Shown piece by piece: positions 25,973 to 34,665 of a DNA stretch of 64,000 nucleotides. The stretch spans positions 62,001 to 126,000 of the forward strand of contig NZ_JBEXAE010000002.1 in assembly GCF_040566695.1 (NCBI RefSeq), written 5' to 3'. The notes under the pieces are model-generated. The model ran no database searches. It saw only the letters and a program-made list of their open reading frames with translations, and was not told the DNA's origin. How positions within the stretch are numbered: position 1 is the stretch's first letter; each line of letters begins with the position of its first letter. The DNA comes from Sediminicola arcticus (GTDB lineage Bacteria > Bacteroidota > Bacteroidia > Flavobacteriales > Flavobacteriaceae). A program made the translations under genes and the position numbers.

Positions 25973-26965
25973 ATGGCATTATTTAATTTTCAGAAGCCCG
26001 ATAAAGTTATAATGATCGATTCTACAGATTTTGAAGGGAAGTTTGAATTCCGCCCTTTAGAACCTGGTTATGGATTGACTGTTGGGAACGCATTAAGAAG
26101 AGTATTGCTTTCATCTTTGGAAGGTTTTGCAATAACTTCTGTTAGAATAGACAAAGTAGAGCATGAGTTCTCATTGATTTCTGGTGTTGTTGAAGATGTT
26201 ACAGAAATCATCCTTAACTTAAAACAGGTTCGTTTTAAGAGACAAATAGAAGACGTTGAAAGCGAAACTGTTTCTATTTCAGTTAGCGGAAAGGAACAAT
26301 TGACTGCCGGTGATTTTCAAAAATTCATTTCCGGATTTCAAGTGCTTAACCCGGACATGGTGATCTGCAATATGGATCCCAAGGTGAGTATCAACATGGA
26401 AATAATTATTGAGAAAGGAAGAGGGTATGTTCCAGCTGAGGAAAATAAGAAGTCTGGTGCGCCGTTAGGAAGCATTGCTGTAGATTCCATCTTTACTCCA
26501 ATAAAGAATGTTAAGTACAGTATCGAGAACTTTCGTGTAGAGCAAAAGACGGATTATGAGAAATTAATTTTTGAAATTTCAAGTGATGGTTCTATACATC
26601 CTAAAGATGCATTAACCGAAGCTGCCAAGGTTCTTATTCATCACTTTATGTTGTTCTCTGATGAAAGAATAACACTAGAGGCAGATGAGATAGCTCAAAC
26701 TGAAACTTATGACGAGGAATCCCTTCACATGCGTCAGTTGTTAAAAACTAAATTAGTGGATATGGATCTATCGGTTCGTGCTTTAAATTGTTTGAAAGCA
26801 GCCGAAGTAGATACATTAGGAGATTTGGTTTCTTTTAACAAAAACGACTTGATGAAGTTTAGAAACTTCGGTAAAAAGTCCCTAACAGAACTTGAAGAGT
26901 TGGTAATCAACAAAGGGTTAAGTTTTGGTATGGATTTGTCAAAATATAAATTGGATAAGGATTAA
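25973..26965 (+). CDS. rpoA: DNA-directed RNA polymerase subunit alpha
   Basis: Alpha subunit, 330 residues. The N-terminal assembly domain has EPGYGLTVGNALRRVLLSSLEG and the beta-contact region KGRGYVPAEENK. A linker (about 235-250) precedes the C-terminal domain with its two helix-hairpin elements (LVDMDLSVRALNCLKAAEVDT, FRNFGKKSLTELEELVINKG). Note that the alpha-CTD residue following RALNCLK differs little from the E. coli UP-element contact set. Co-transcribed with rpsD and rplQ. Confidence 0.97.
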   Translation: MALFNFQKPDKVIMIDSTDFEGKFEFRPLEPGYGLTVGNALRRVLLSSLEGFAITSVRIDKVEHEFSLISGVVEDVTEIILNLKQVRFKRQIEDVESETVSISVSGKEQLTAGDFQKFISGFQVLNPDMVICNMDPKVSINMEIIIEKGRGYVPAEENKKSGAPLGSIAVDSIFTPIKNVKYSIENFRVEQKTDYEKLIFEISSDGSIHPKDALTEAAKVLIHHFMLFSDERITLEADEIAQTETYDEESLHMRQLLKTKLVDMDLSVRALNCLKAAEVDTLGDLVSFNKNDLMKFRNFGKKSLTELEELVINKGLSFGMDLSKYKLDKD

Positions 26966-27020
26966 TTGACTTCCCTATGAGTGGTGAAAATCATTCTGAA
27001 AGAAGCATATAGGTATAGTA

Positions 27021-27551
27021 ATGAGACACGGAAAAAAAGTTAATCATTTAGGAAGAAAAACAGCGCATAGAAAGGCTATGTTGGCTAATATGGCTTGTTC
27101 TTTGATAGAGCACAAAAGAATCAACACTACCGTTGCCAAGGCAAAAGCCCTTAAGCAATTTGTTGAGCCTTTGATCACAAAGTCCAAAGCTGAGAACAAT
27201 CAGACAGTTGAGAAAGGAACGCACAATAGACGTATCGTTTTCAAAAACCTTAGAGACAAGAACGCTGTAACAGAGTTGTTCAGTGGAGTTTCTGAAAAGG
27301 TTGCGGATAGACCAGGTGGTTACACAAGGATTATCAAATTAGGTAATCGTCTAGGAGATAACGCTGACATGGCAGTTATTGAGTTAGTAGATTTTAACGA
27401 AATTTACAATGCTGGTAAGCCAAAAGCTAAGAAAACTACAAGAAGGGGTAAAACCAAAAAAGTAGAGACCGCTCCGGCCGCTGAAACTGAAACTGAAACA
27501 AAAGAACCAGCTGAAGATGCTGAAAACAATGCTGATGATTCAGAAAAATAA
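27021..27551 (+). CDS. rplQ: 50S ribosomal protein L17 with acidic C-terminal extension
   Basis: L17 core (residues 1-120) opens MRHGKKVNHLGRKTAHRKAM and has FKNLRDKNAVTELFSGVSEKVADRPGGYTRI. About 50 further residues form a lineage tail: first Lys/Arg-rich (KPKAKKTTRRGKTKK), then Glu/Thr/Ala-rich (ETETETKEPAEDAENNADDSEK). The tail is low-complexity and likely disordered; its role is unknown. It is the last gene of the ribosomal supercluster and is followed by a terminator. Confidence 0.96.
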   Translation: MRHGKKVNHLGRKTAHRKAMLANMACSLIEHKRINTTVAKAKALKQFVEPLITKSKAENNQTVEKGTHNRRIVFKNLRDKNAVTELFSGVSEKVADRPGGYTRIIKLGNRLGDNADMAVIELVDFNEIYNAGKPKAKKTTRRGKTKKVETAPAAETETETKEPAEDAENNADDSEK

Positions 27552-27576
27552 AATATCATTACATTTTTGATATATG

Positions 27577-27610
27577 AAAAGGATAGGCCTAAAAGCTTAT
27601 CCTTTTTTTT
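27577..27610 (+). terminator. Rho-independent terminator of the ribosomal supercluster
   Basis: The stem AAAAGGATAGGC pairs with GCTTATCCTTTT (one G-U) around a 6-nt loop and continues into a run of eight T. It lies 25 nt past the rplQ stop and 37 nt before carA. Confidence 0.88.
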
Positions 27611-27646
27611 ATGTTTATTTGTCAAACAATTTAGTATTTAAATCAG

Positions 27647-28759
27647 ATGAAGTATCAAACAAAAAAGAAAGCATTGCTATTGTTGGCCGATGGAACTATT
27701 TTTTACGGAAAGGCCGTGGGAGATAAAGATGGAACCGCTTATGGGGAAGTATGCTTTAATACCGGTATGACTGGATATCAAGAAATATTTACTGATCCTT
27801 CTTATTTTGGACAATTAATGGTTACCACCAATGCACATATTGGTAACTATGGAACTAAAGAGGAAGAAGTGGAATCTGATTCCATAAAAATTGCCGGACT
27901 GATCTGCAAAAATTTTAGTTATGATTATTCTCGGGTTGATGCCGATATGAGCCTAAAGGACTTTATGGACAAAAACAATTTGTTTGCCATATCTGATGTG
28001 GACACAAGGGCATTGGTTAGTTATATCCGTGATAATGGAGCCATGAATGCAGTGATTTCTACAGATGTAGAAAATTTAGATACCCTAAAGAAAGAATTGG
28101 CAAAAGTACCAAGTATGGATGGGTTGGAATTGTCCTCTAAAGTATCAACAAAAGAAGCCTATTTTTACGGTGAGGAAAATGCTACCTATAAAATAGCAGC
28201 ACTAGATATCGGGATTAAGAAGAACATTTTAAGAAACCTGGCTAAAAGGGATGCGTATATTAAGGTGTTCCCTTACAATGCTACTTATGATGAGATGAGT
28301 GCATGGAATCCGGATGCTTTTTTCATATCCAATGGACCTGGAGATCCACAGCCTTTAACAGATGCGATTGCAGCGGCAAGAAAGATGATTGCCTCCAGTA
28401 AACCGTTATTTGGCATTTGTTTAGGGCATCAAGTATTGGCACTTGCCAATGGTATCTCCACCTATAAAATGCACAACGGTCACAGGGGGATTAACCATCC
28501 AGTAATGAACCTCATGACGGGTAAGGGGGAGATCACTTCCCAAAACCATGGTTTTGCCGTTAGTAGGGAAGAAACAGAAGCTAATTCGGATCTGGAAATA
28601 ACGCATATACATTTAAATGACAAGACCGTAGCCGGAATGAGGATGAAGGGTAAAAATGTTTTTTCGGTACAATACCATCCTGAAGCAAGTCCCGGACCAC
28701 ATGATGCCGAATATCTTTTTGATGACTTTTTTGAAATGATAAAGAATGCGTCAAACTAA
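27647..28759 (+). CDS. carA: Carbamoyl-phosphate synthase small subunit (glutamine amidotransferase)
   Basis: CarA (370 residues) hydrolyses glutamine and passes ammonia to CarB for carbamoyl phosphate, the precursor of arginine and pyrimidines. The N-terminal CPSase domain has GEVCFNTGMTGYQEIFTDPSYFGQ. The class I amidotransferase domain has the nucleophile Cys in FGICLGHQVLALA and the His/Glu in QYHPEASPGPHD. carB is not adjacent. It has its own transcription unit, since a terminator precedes it. Confidence 0.96.
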   Translation: MKYQTKKKALLLLADGTIFYGKAVGDKDGTAYGEVCFNTGMTGYQEIFTDPSYFGQLMVTTNAHIGNYGTKEEEVESDSIKIAGLICKNFSYDYSRVDADMSLKDFMDKNNLFAISDVDTRALVSYIRDNGAMNAVISTDVENLDTLKKELAKVPSMDGLELSSKVSTKEAYFYGEENATYKIAALDIGIKKNILRNLAKRDAYIKVFPYNATYDEMSAWNPDAFFISNGPGDPQPLTDAIAAARKMIASSKPLFGICLGHQVLALANGISTYKMHNGHRGINHPVMNLMTGKGEITSQNHGFAVSREETEANSDLEITHIHLNDKTVAGMRMKGKNVFSVQYHPEASPGPHDAEYLFDDFFEMIKNASN

Positions 28760-28835
28760 ATCGTTATAGTTAATAAATTCCATAAAACACGATGGATATC
28801 GCAATATATAGGCAATCAGTGACGGCACTGTTTTG

Positions 28836-28843
28836 TATATTTG
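28836..28843 (+). promoter_or_regulatory. -7 box of eno
   Basis: TATATTTG matches TAnnTTTG perfectly, about 32 nt before the ATG at 28875. The -33 position has no TTTG (CAAT instead), so this is a half-site prediction. Confidence 0.45.
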
Positions 28844-28874
28844 TGAGAAGTAAATAATCAGAAACAAAAAAATT

Positions 28875-30167
28875 ATGAGTATTATAATTAACGTTCATGC
28901 AAGACAAATTTTAGATTCTAGGGGTAACCCAACTATAGAAGTAGATGTGCATACAGAGAGTGGTATTTTAGGTAGGGCAGCAGTCCCATCTGGGGCATCC
29001 ACGGGAGAGCATGAAGCTGTTGAGCTTCGCGATGGAGGTAAAGCATTTATGGGGAAGGGTGTTAGCCAAGCTGTAAAGAATGTAAATACTACCATCTTCG
29101 AAGAAATTGTTGGGATGTCTGTATTTGAACAAAATCTTATAGATCAAACAATGATTGATTTGGATGGTACTCCCAATAAATCCAAACTTGGGGCAAATGC
29201 CATTTTGGGGGTTTCATTAGCAGTTGCAAAAGCTGCTGCCAACGAATTAGGAATGCCTTTATATAGATATGTTGGCGGAGTAAGTGCCAATACACTTCCA
29301 GTTCCAATGATGAATATTATCAATGGGGGTTCGCATTCCGATGCTCCAATTGCATTCCAAGAATTTATGGTAATGCCTGTAAAAGCAAAAGATTTTTCAC
29401 ATGCCATGCAGATGGGGACAGAAATTTTCCATAACCTTAAAAAGGTATTGCACGATAGAGGATTAAGCACTGCAGTAGGAGATGAAGGTGGTTTTGCGCC
29501 AAATTTAGCAGGTGGAACTGAAGACGCTTTGGATACTATAGCAAAAGCAGTTGATAAGGCGGGTTACAAATTAGGAGATGATGTAATGATTGCCTTGGAC
29601 TGTGCTGCAGCAGAATTTTATGTTGACGGAAAATACGATTATACAAAATTTGAAGGAGATAAAGGAGTGGTAAGAACCAGTCATCAGCAAGCAGACTATC
29701 TGGCTGAGTTAGCTGCAAATTATCCTATTATTTCCATAGAGGACGGAATGGATGAAAACGACTGGGAGGGTTGGAAATACCTTACCGATAAGATTGGAGA
29801 TAAAGTACAATTAGTAGGAGATGATCTTTTCGTAACCAATGTGGAACGTTTGTCCAAAGGAATCAAAAACGGCATAGCTAATTCTATCCTAATAAAAGTG
29901 AATCAAATAGGTACTTTAACTGAAACTATTGCGGCTGTAAATATGGCTCATAATGCTGGATACACATCAGTAATGTCTCACCGTTCTGGAGAGACTGAGG
30001 ATAATACAATTGCAGACTTAGCTGTGGCATTGAATACAGGTCAAATAAAAACTGGTTCCGCTTCTAGATCCGATAGAATGGCTAAATACAACCAGTTATT
30101 GCGTATTGAGGAAGAATTGGGAAGTGTAGCTTACTACCCTGGCGCAAATGCTTTTAAAATAAAATAA
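28875..30167 (+). CDS. eno: Enolase (phosphopyruvate hydratase)
   Basis: Enolase, 430 residues, converts 2-phosphoglycerate to phosphoenolpyruvate. It opens with HARQILDSRGNPTIEVDV and has the loop SGASTGEHEAVELRD. Metal and active-site blocks are ALDCAAAEF, ISIEDGMDENDWEGW, LVGDDLFVTN, ILIKVNQIGTLTE and SHRSGETEDNTIADLAV. The last codons and stop lie inside an AAAAT tandem repeat (30156-30185), so repeat slippage would alter the C terminus (KIK). It is monocistronic with its own terminator. Confidence 0.98.
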   Translation: MSIIINVHARQILDSRGNPTIEVDVHTESGILGRAAVPSGASTGEHEAVELRDGGKAFMGKGVSQAVKNVNTTIFEEIVGMSVFEQNLIDQTMIDLDGTPNKSKLGANAILGVSLAVAKAAANELGMPLYRYVGGVSANTLPVPMMNIINGGSHSDAPIAFQEFMVMPVKAKDFSHAMQMGTEIFHNLKKVLHDRGLSTAVGDEGGFAPNLAGGTEDALDTIAKAVDKAGYKLGDDVMIALDCAAAEFYVDGKYDYTKFEGDKGVVRTSHQQADYLAELAANYPIISIEDGMDENDWEGWKYLTDKIGDKVQLVGDDLFVTNVERLSKGIKNGIANSILIKVNQIGTLTETIAAVNMAHNAGYTSVMSHRSGETEDNTIADLAVALNTGQIKTGSASRSDRMAKYNQLLRIEEELGSVAYYPGANAFKIK

Positions 30168-30185
30168 AATAAAATAAAATAAAAT
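30156..30185 (+). repeat. Pentanucleotide tandem repeat (AAAAT)6 across the eno stop codon
   Basis: Six uninterrupted AAAAT units begin within the last four codons of eno and run 18 nt past its TAA. Such a simple-sequence tract is prone to slipped-strand change. Confidence 0.95.
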
Positions 30186-30205
30186 TTATATCTTATAGAT
30201 ATAGT

Positions 30206-30238
30206 AAAGCCCTTCTTGTTGAGAAGGGCTTTTTTTTT
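30206..30238 (+). terminator. Rho-independent terminator of eno
   Basis: An 11-bp perfect stem (AAAGCCCTTCT/AGAAGGGCTTT) with a 5-nt loop runs into a nine-T tract. Confidence 0.93.
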
Positions 30239-30324
30239 GTGTTTTTTCTGAAAATAAAGGGTATATAGAAAAATAAATAATTACCTTTTATGGTTGTAAA
30301 ATAGTAATGATTATTTTGAATTAA

Positions 30325-31866
30325 ATGAACAATTTTCTTTTTGTAGCGGCCGAGAATGATGGTATAGCCAAATGTAAGGCAGGTGGTATGGGCGATGTGG
30401 TTAGAGATGTCCCGAGACAGATTTCCGAAAGGGGGGATAAGGCTCATATTATTGTACCTTCCTATTCCAGACTTCACCAAAATGGAACATTAAGGTCTCT
30501 TTTAAATTTCAAACTTAGAGGGGTGACCTACTCGGCGGAATTATATGAGGTGATTCCAAAAAAGGAATTTGCCAATGTCCATCATTATGTTATTCATCAT
30601 CCTGAAATAGAGGCTGGTGGAATTGCCCATATTTATCATGATGACCCAACGGAACCTTTTTATACAGACTTCATTAAATATGTTATTTTTTGTACTGCGG
30701 TCGCCGAGGCTCTTAAAAAGGAGTGTTTTGGTAAATTAGACGTCGTGCACATACACGATTGGCATACTAGCATGTTGTTATTTTTAAGATCGTATCATCC
30801 AGGGTATAAATCTTTAAATCAGATGCGTTTCGTTTATAGCATTCATAACTTGGCCATCCAAGGCATTCGCCCTTTTGATGGGAATTATGCCTCTCTCAAA
30901 AACTGGTTCCCGGAAATTGATTTGGATTACGAGGGATTAATGGATTATAGATACCAGGACTGCATTAATTTAATGGCTATAGGGATACGTCTGGCCGATG
31001 CAGTTCACACGGTTTCCCCTTCTTATAAGGAGGACATACTTTTGCCAAGTTCCCCTCCTGCATTTATAGGTGGAGAAGGGTTAGAAAGAGATTTACAAGT
31101 AGCAGATAACGAAGGAAGGTTATTTGGTATTCTTAATGGAAGTAATTATAATAATATTAGGGAGGCAGAAAAAGGAAATCTGTACCGCAATACCATTACC
31201 GCTATTTTTCAATGGTTGCAGGAAGAATCTAAAAAATATAAATCTGACTTTTTAGCACATACTGGGGAAAAGATAGTCAGGTTTTTGACTGAACCTCCCA
31301 CTTTTGTTTGCTCAAGTGTTGCTAGATTAACCGAACAAAAATTTTATTTTTTTAAGCGCTCTCCTGACGTAATAATAGCCATATTAGAAAAGTTGTCCAA
31401 GGTAAACGGGATTTTGCTAATTTTGGGAACAGGGGATCCCGGTTATGAAAAACTGTTCCGTGAAATAAGCTACTCCCATAAGAATTTCATTTTCGTAAAT
31501 GGGCAGTCGGAAGATGTTATAGATTCCATCTATCTGGAGTCCGACCTCTATTTTATGCCCAGTCTTTTTGAACCATGTGGGATAAGCCAAATGCTAGCGA
31601 TGAGGAATGGGCATCCCTGTTTGGTCCATCACACGGGAGGTTTAAAAGATACAGTGGAACACCTTAAGACAGGATTTAGTTTTGATGGGGTAACCTATGA
31701 TCAGAAAATGCAGAATATGGTAAGTATTTTTGACCAAGTGTTGGATATTTTCCTGAATGATAAGCCTACCTGGGAAACTATTGAAAAGAATGCCAAGGAA
31801 ATGAGATTCACCTGGAAAAAATCTGTTGACGAGTATTACAGACTTCTTTATTCCATAAACGCCTAG
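30325..31866 (+). CDS. glgA: Glycogen/starch synthase, GT5 family
   Basis: A 513-residue glycosyltransferase that elongates alpha-1,4-glucan from an NDP-glucose donor. The N-terminal GT5 domain has the donor-loop motif CKAGGMGDVVRDVP (classical KxGGL has Met here) and HIHDWHTSMLLFLR. The C-terminal GT1 domain has the active-site acid in FMPSLFEPCGISQMLAMRNG and HHTGGLKDTVE. It stands alone between eno and gltA; no glgB, glgC or glgP is in the window. Family clear; glycogen rather than another glucan is inferred. Confidence 0.85.
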   Translation: MNNFLFVAAENDGIAKCKAGGMGDVVRDVPRQISERGDKAHIIVPSYSRLHQNGTLRSLLNFKLRGVTYSAELYEVIPKKEFANVHHYVIHHPEIEAGGIAHIYHDDPTEPFYTDFIKYVIFCTAVAEALKKECFGKLDVVHIHDWHTSMLLFLRSYHPGYKSLNQMRFVYSIHNLAIQGIRPFDGNYASLKNWFPEIDLDYEGLMDYRYQDCINLMAIGIRLADAVHTVSPSYKEDILLPSSPPAFIGGEGLERDLQVADNEGRLFGILNGSNYNNIREAEKGNLYRNTITAIFQWLQEESKKYKSDFLAHTGEKIVRFLTEPPTFVCSSVARLTEQKFYFFKRSPDVIIAILEKLSKVNGILLILGTGDPGYEKLFREISYSHKNFIFVNGQSEDVIDSIYLESDLYFMPSLFEPCGISQMLAMRNGHPCLVHHTGGLKDTVEHLKTGFSFDGVTYDQKMQNMVSIFDQVLDIFLNDKPTWETIEKNAKEMRFTWKKSVDEYYRLLYSINA

Positions 31867-32011
31867 TTTAGTTTTGAAATAAGGTTCATTATAGTTGGAA
31901 TTATACCCTAAAATACAAGTATTGTTAATTAAAATACAAAAGAAATTACGGAATTGTTAACCAAAAACGTTTTTCTTAACTTTACGATCACTTAAACAGT
32001 AAAAACCAAAA

Positions 32012-33298
32012 ATGTCAGACAAAGCTACTTTAGAATATAAAGGGAAAAAATACGATTTTCCAGTAATTGAGGGTTCAGAAAATGAGCTCGCTATTGATAT
32101 AAAAACATTACGTTCAGCCACGGGTATGATTACCATAGATCCGGGTTTTAAAAATACAGGTTCTTGTGAAAGTGCCATCACTTTTTTGGATGGTGAAAAA
32201 GGTATTTTAAGATATAGAGGATACTCCATTGAGGAGCTGGCTGAAAAGGCCGACTTTTTGGAGGTAGCTTACCTTTTGATATTTGGAGAATTGCCAAACC
32301 AAGTTCAGTTGACCAATTTCCATAATGACATTAAAGGGGAGTCGCATGTGGATGAAGAAATGAAAAAGATTTTGGATGGTTTTCCAAAGTCGGCACACCC
32401 TATGGGTGTATTATCTTCATTAACCAGTGCTTTGATAGCCTTTAACCCATCGTCTGTAAACGTAACTTCTGAAAAGGAAATGTACTGGGCCATTGTCAGA
32501 ATACTGGCAAAATTCCCAGTATTAGTGGCTTGGACCTTGCGTAAAAAGAAAGGATTGCCATTAGATTATGGTGACGATAGTCTTGGTTACGTAGAGAACA
32601 TTCATAAAATGATGTTCAAGAAGCCAAACCAAGAATACAAAAAGAATAAATTGGTAATTGAGGCTTTAGATAAGTTGCTGATTCTTCATGCCGATCACGA
32701 ACAGAATTGTTCAACGTCTACTGTGCGTATCGTAGGTTCTTCCCATGCGGGGTTGTTCGCTTCCTTGTCAGCTGGTATTTCAGCATTATGGGGGCCTTTG
32801 CACGGTGGAGCCAACCAAGCCGTATTGGAAATGTTGGAAGCTATTGAAAAGGATGGTGGAGATACTAAAAAATACATGGCCAAGGCCAAAGACAAAGATG
32901 ATCCTTTTAGGTTGATGGGCTTTGGACATAGGGTGTATAAAAACTTCGACCCACGTGCAAAAATTATTAAAAAAGCGGCAGATGACGTATTGGGAGATCT
33001 AGGAATAGACGACCCTATCTTGGAAATCGCTAAAGGATTGGAAAAAGAAGCGTTGGAAGATCAGTACTTCGTAGATAGAAAATTATATCCGAATGTGGAT
33101 TTCTATTCTGGAATCATTTATAGAGCTTTGGGGATACCGACAGAAATGTTTACAGTAATGTTCGCCTTAGGTAGACTTCCAGGATGGATTGCCCAATGGA
33201 GGGAAATGAGATTAAAAAATGAGCCTATAGGAAGACCTAGACAGGTTTATATAGGTGAAAATGTTAGACCTTTTGTCTTTGTAGAGAAGAGAAAATAA
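32012..33298 (+). CDS. gltA: Citrate synthase
   Basis: Citrate synthase, 428 residues, type II (long, Gram-negative form). Active-site blocks are HADHEQNCSTSTVR, ISALWGPLHGGANQAVLEML and GFGHRVYKNFDPRA, with the two catalytic His and, near the C terminus, the Asp region of LYPNVDFYSGIIYRALGIP. It condenses oxaloacetate with acetyl-CoA. A TAACTTTA box at 31977-31984 could be its promoter (half-match). It ends in a strong terminator. Confidence 0.97.
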   Translation: MSDKATLEYKGKKYDFPVIEGSENELAIDIKTLRSATGMITIDPGFKNTGSCESAITFLDGEKGILRYRGYSIEELAEKADFLEVAYLLIFGELPNQVQLTNFHNDIKGESHVDEEMKKILDGFPKSAHPMGVLSSLTSALIAFNPSSVNVTSEKEMYWAIVRILAKFPVLVAWTLRKKKGLPLDYGDDSLGYVENIHKMMFKKPNQEYKKNKLVIEALDKLLILHADHEQNCSTSTVRIVGSSHAGLFASLSAGISALWGPLHGGANQAVLEMLEAIEKDGGDTKKYMAKAKDKDDPFRLMGFGHRVYKNFDPRAKIIKKAADDVLGDLGIDDPILEIAKGLEKEALEDQYFVDRKLYPNVDFYSGIIYRALGIPTEMFTVMFALGRLPGWIAQWREMRLKNEPIGRPRQVYIGENVRPFVFVEKRK

Positions 33299-33320
33299 GA
33301 CTTATTAAAAGCTTAAAATT

Positions 33321-33354
33321 AAAAACCGCTCCTTTTAATGGGGCGGTTTTTTTT
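33321..33354 (+). terminator. Rho-independent terminator of gltA
   Basis: The stem AAAACCGC-T-CC / GG-G-GCGGTTTT with a 7-nt loop (TTTTAAT) is followed by a run of T. It lies 22 nt past the gltA stop. Confidence 0.88.
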
Positions 33355-33378
33355 AGAAATATAAGTATTCTATATTTG
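33348..33378 (+). promoter_or_regulatory. Promoter of the DDAH-like gene
   Basis: TTTT (33348-33351), 19 nt, then TATATTTG (33371-33378): a perfect -7 box and a three-of-four -33 match at exact spacing. The -33 lies in the T tail of the gltA terminator. The start codon is at 33393. Confidence 0.6.
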
Positions 33379-33392
33379 CTTAAAATTTAACT

Positions 33393-34307
33393 ATGTTACA
33401 TCTAAATGTTACAGACGAAACTTCTCGATTGCGTTCTGTTATTCTAGGAACTGCAAAGAGTTGTGGTCCCGTTCCTAATCCTGAGGAAGCTTATGATCCA
33501 AAATCATTGGAGCATATCTTGGCTGGCACATATCCAAATGAAGAGGATATGGTAAAGGAAATGGAGGCATTTGCTGCGGTTTTTGAAAAGTACGGTGTAA
33601 AAGTTTATAGACCGAAAGTATTCAAGGATGTGAACCAAATATTTTCAAGGGATATCACTTTTGTAATAGAAGATAAGTTGATAAAGGCAAATATTCTTCC
33701 AGATAGAGAGATTGAAATAGAGGCTATTAAACATGTATTAGATAAAATACCCCAAGAAAATATTATAACGCCTCCAAAGAGTGTTCATATTGAGGGTGGC
33801 GATGTAATGCCCTATGGAGATTATATTTTTATTGGTACATATACCAAAGCAGACTATTCAGATTATATTACGGCCCGAACCAATAAGGCTGGTGTAGAAT
33901 TCATTAAATCCTTATTTCCAAACAAAAAAGTAAAGTCTTTTGAATTGAGGAAGTCCAATACCATAGCCAATGAGAATGCACTTCATTTAGATTGCTGTTT
34001 TCAACCGGTAGGTAAGGATAAGGCTATTATTCATAAGAATGGTTTTCTCGTAGAAGAGGAATACCAATGGTTAGTAGATTTTTTTGGAAAGGAAAATGTG
34101 TTTGAAATTACGAAGGATGAAATGTACCATATGTTTAGCAATGTCTTTTCCATATCTCCCGATGTTGTAGTGTCTGAGCAAAATTTCACCAGACTAAATA
34201 ATTGGCTAAGGGAGAAAGGATTTACTGTGGAAGAGATCCCTTATGCGGAAATTTCCAAACAAGAAGGATTATTGAGATGTAGTACTATGCCATTGATTAG
34301 GGATTAA
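33393..34307 (+). CDS. Guanidino-group hydrolase, DDAH/arginine-deiminase superfamily
   Basis: A 304-residue enzyme of the guanidino-modifying superfamily (five-bladed beta/alpha propeller). The Asp of FSRDITFVIE, the Glu/His of HIEGGDVMPYG and NALHLDCCFQ, and the catalytic Cys of GLLRCSTMPLIRD at the C terminus form the expected set. Likely substrates are arginine, methylarginine or a related ureido compound; which one cannot be read from sequence. It is near a second superfamily member at 34666. Its last 11 bases overlap the convergent small membrane-protein gene. Confidence 0.82.
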   Translation: MLHLNVTDETSRLRSVILGTAKSCGPVPNPEEAYDPKSLEHILAGTYPNEEDMVKEMEAFAAVFEKYGVKVYRPKVFKDVNQIFSRDITFVIEDKLIKANILPDREIEIEAIKHVLDKIPQENIITPPKSVHIEGGDVMPYGDYIFIGTYTKADYSDYITARTNKAGVEFIKSLFPNKKVKSFELRKSNTIANENALHLDCCFQPVGKDKAIIHKNGFLVEEEYQWLVDFFGKENVFEITKDEMYHMFSNVFSISPDVVVSEQNFTRLNNWLREKGFTVEEIPYAEISKQEGLLRCSTMPLIRD

Positions 34308-34554
34308 TTATTTTTGATCTTTGCCTTAGGTATTTTATGAAGGCCATAAGAGAAACCAAGGCCCATATTCCTTCTAGGATTATAAAGGGCACATAATCTA
34401 ATAAAAAGGAAGCTACGCAGGCTATACCTGCCCCTAGAAGATTTAAAAGGATATAAGAAAGGTCTGTAGGCTTGATGATTTCCCTGAGGTTGAGAAAGTA
34501 GCCCAATAATATCAAAAATACACCAATGGCACCGATCCAGTCTGTAGAAGTCAT
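34297..34554 (-). CDS. Small integral membrane protein, CBU_0592-like
   Basis: 85 residues with three hydrophobic helices: WIGAIGVFLILLGYFLNL, YILLNLLGAGIACVASFLL and PFIILEGIWALVSLMAFIKY. The sequence pattern resembles the CBU_0592 family of small membrane proteins of unknown function. It opposes the DDAH-like gene (11-bp tail-to-tail overlap) and diverges from the CtlX-like gene. Start chosen because the ATG is followed by a soluble stub before helix 1. Confidence 0.65.
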   Translation of the reverse strand: MTSTDWIGAIGVFLILLGYFLNLREIIKPTDLSYILLNLLGAGIACVASFLLDYVPFIILEGIWALVSLMAFIKYLRQRSKIINP

Positions 34555-34665
34555 CTTGTGAGTTTTTTAACCTTTAACCATTTAACTTTGCAAGTTAATC
34601 AACTAATTTTGTGTTCATCAGTACAGGATAACAATATTATTTAATATAAATAGTACCATCAAGCC

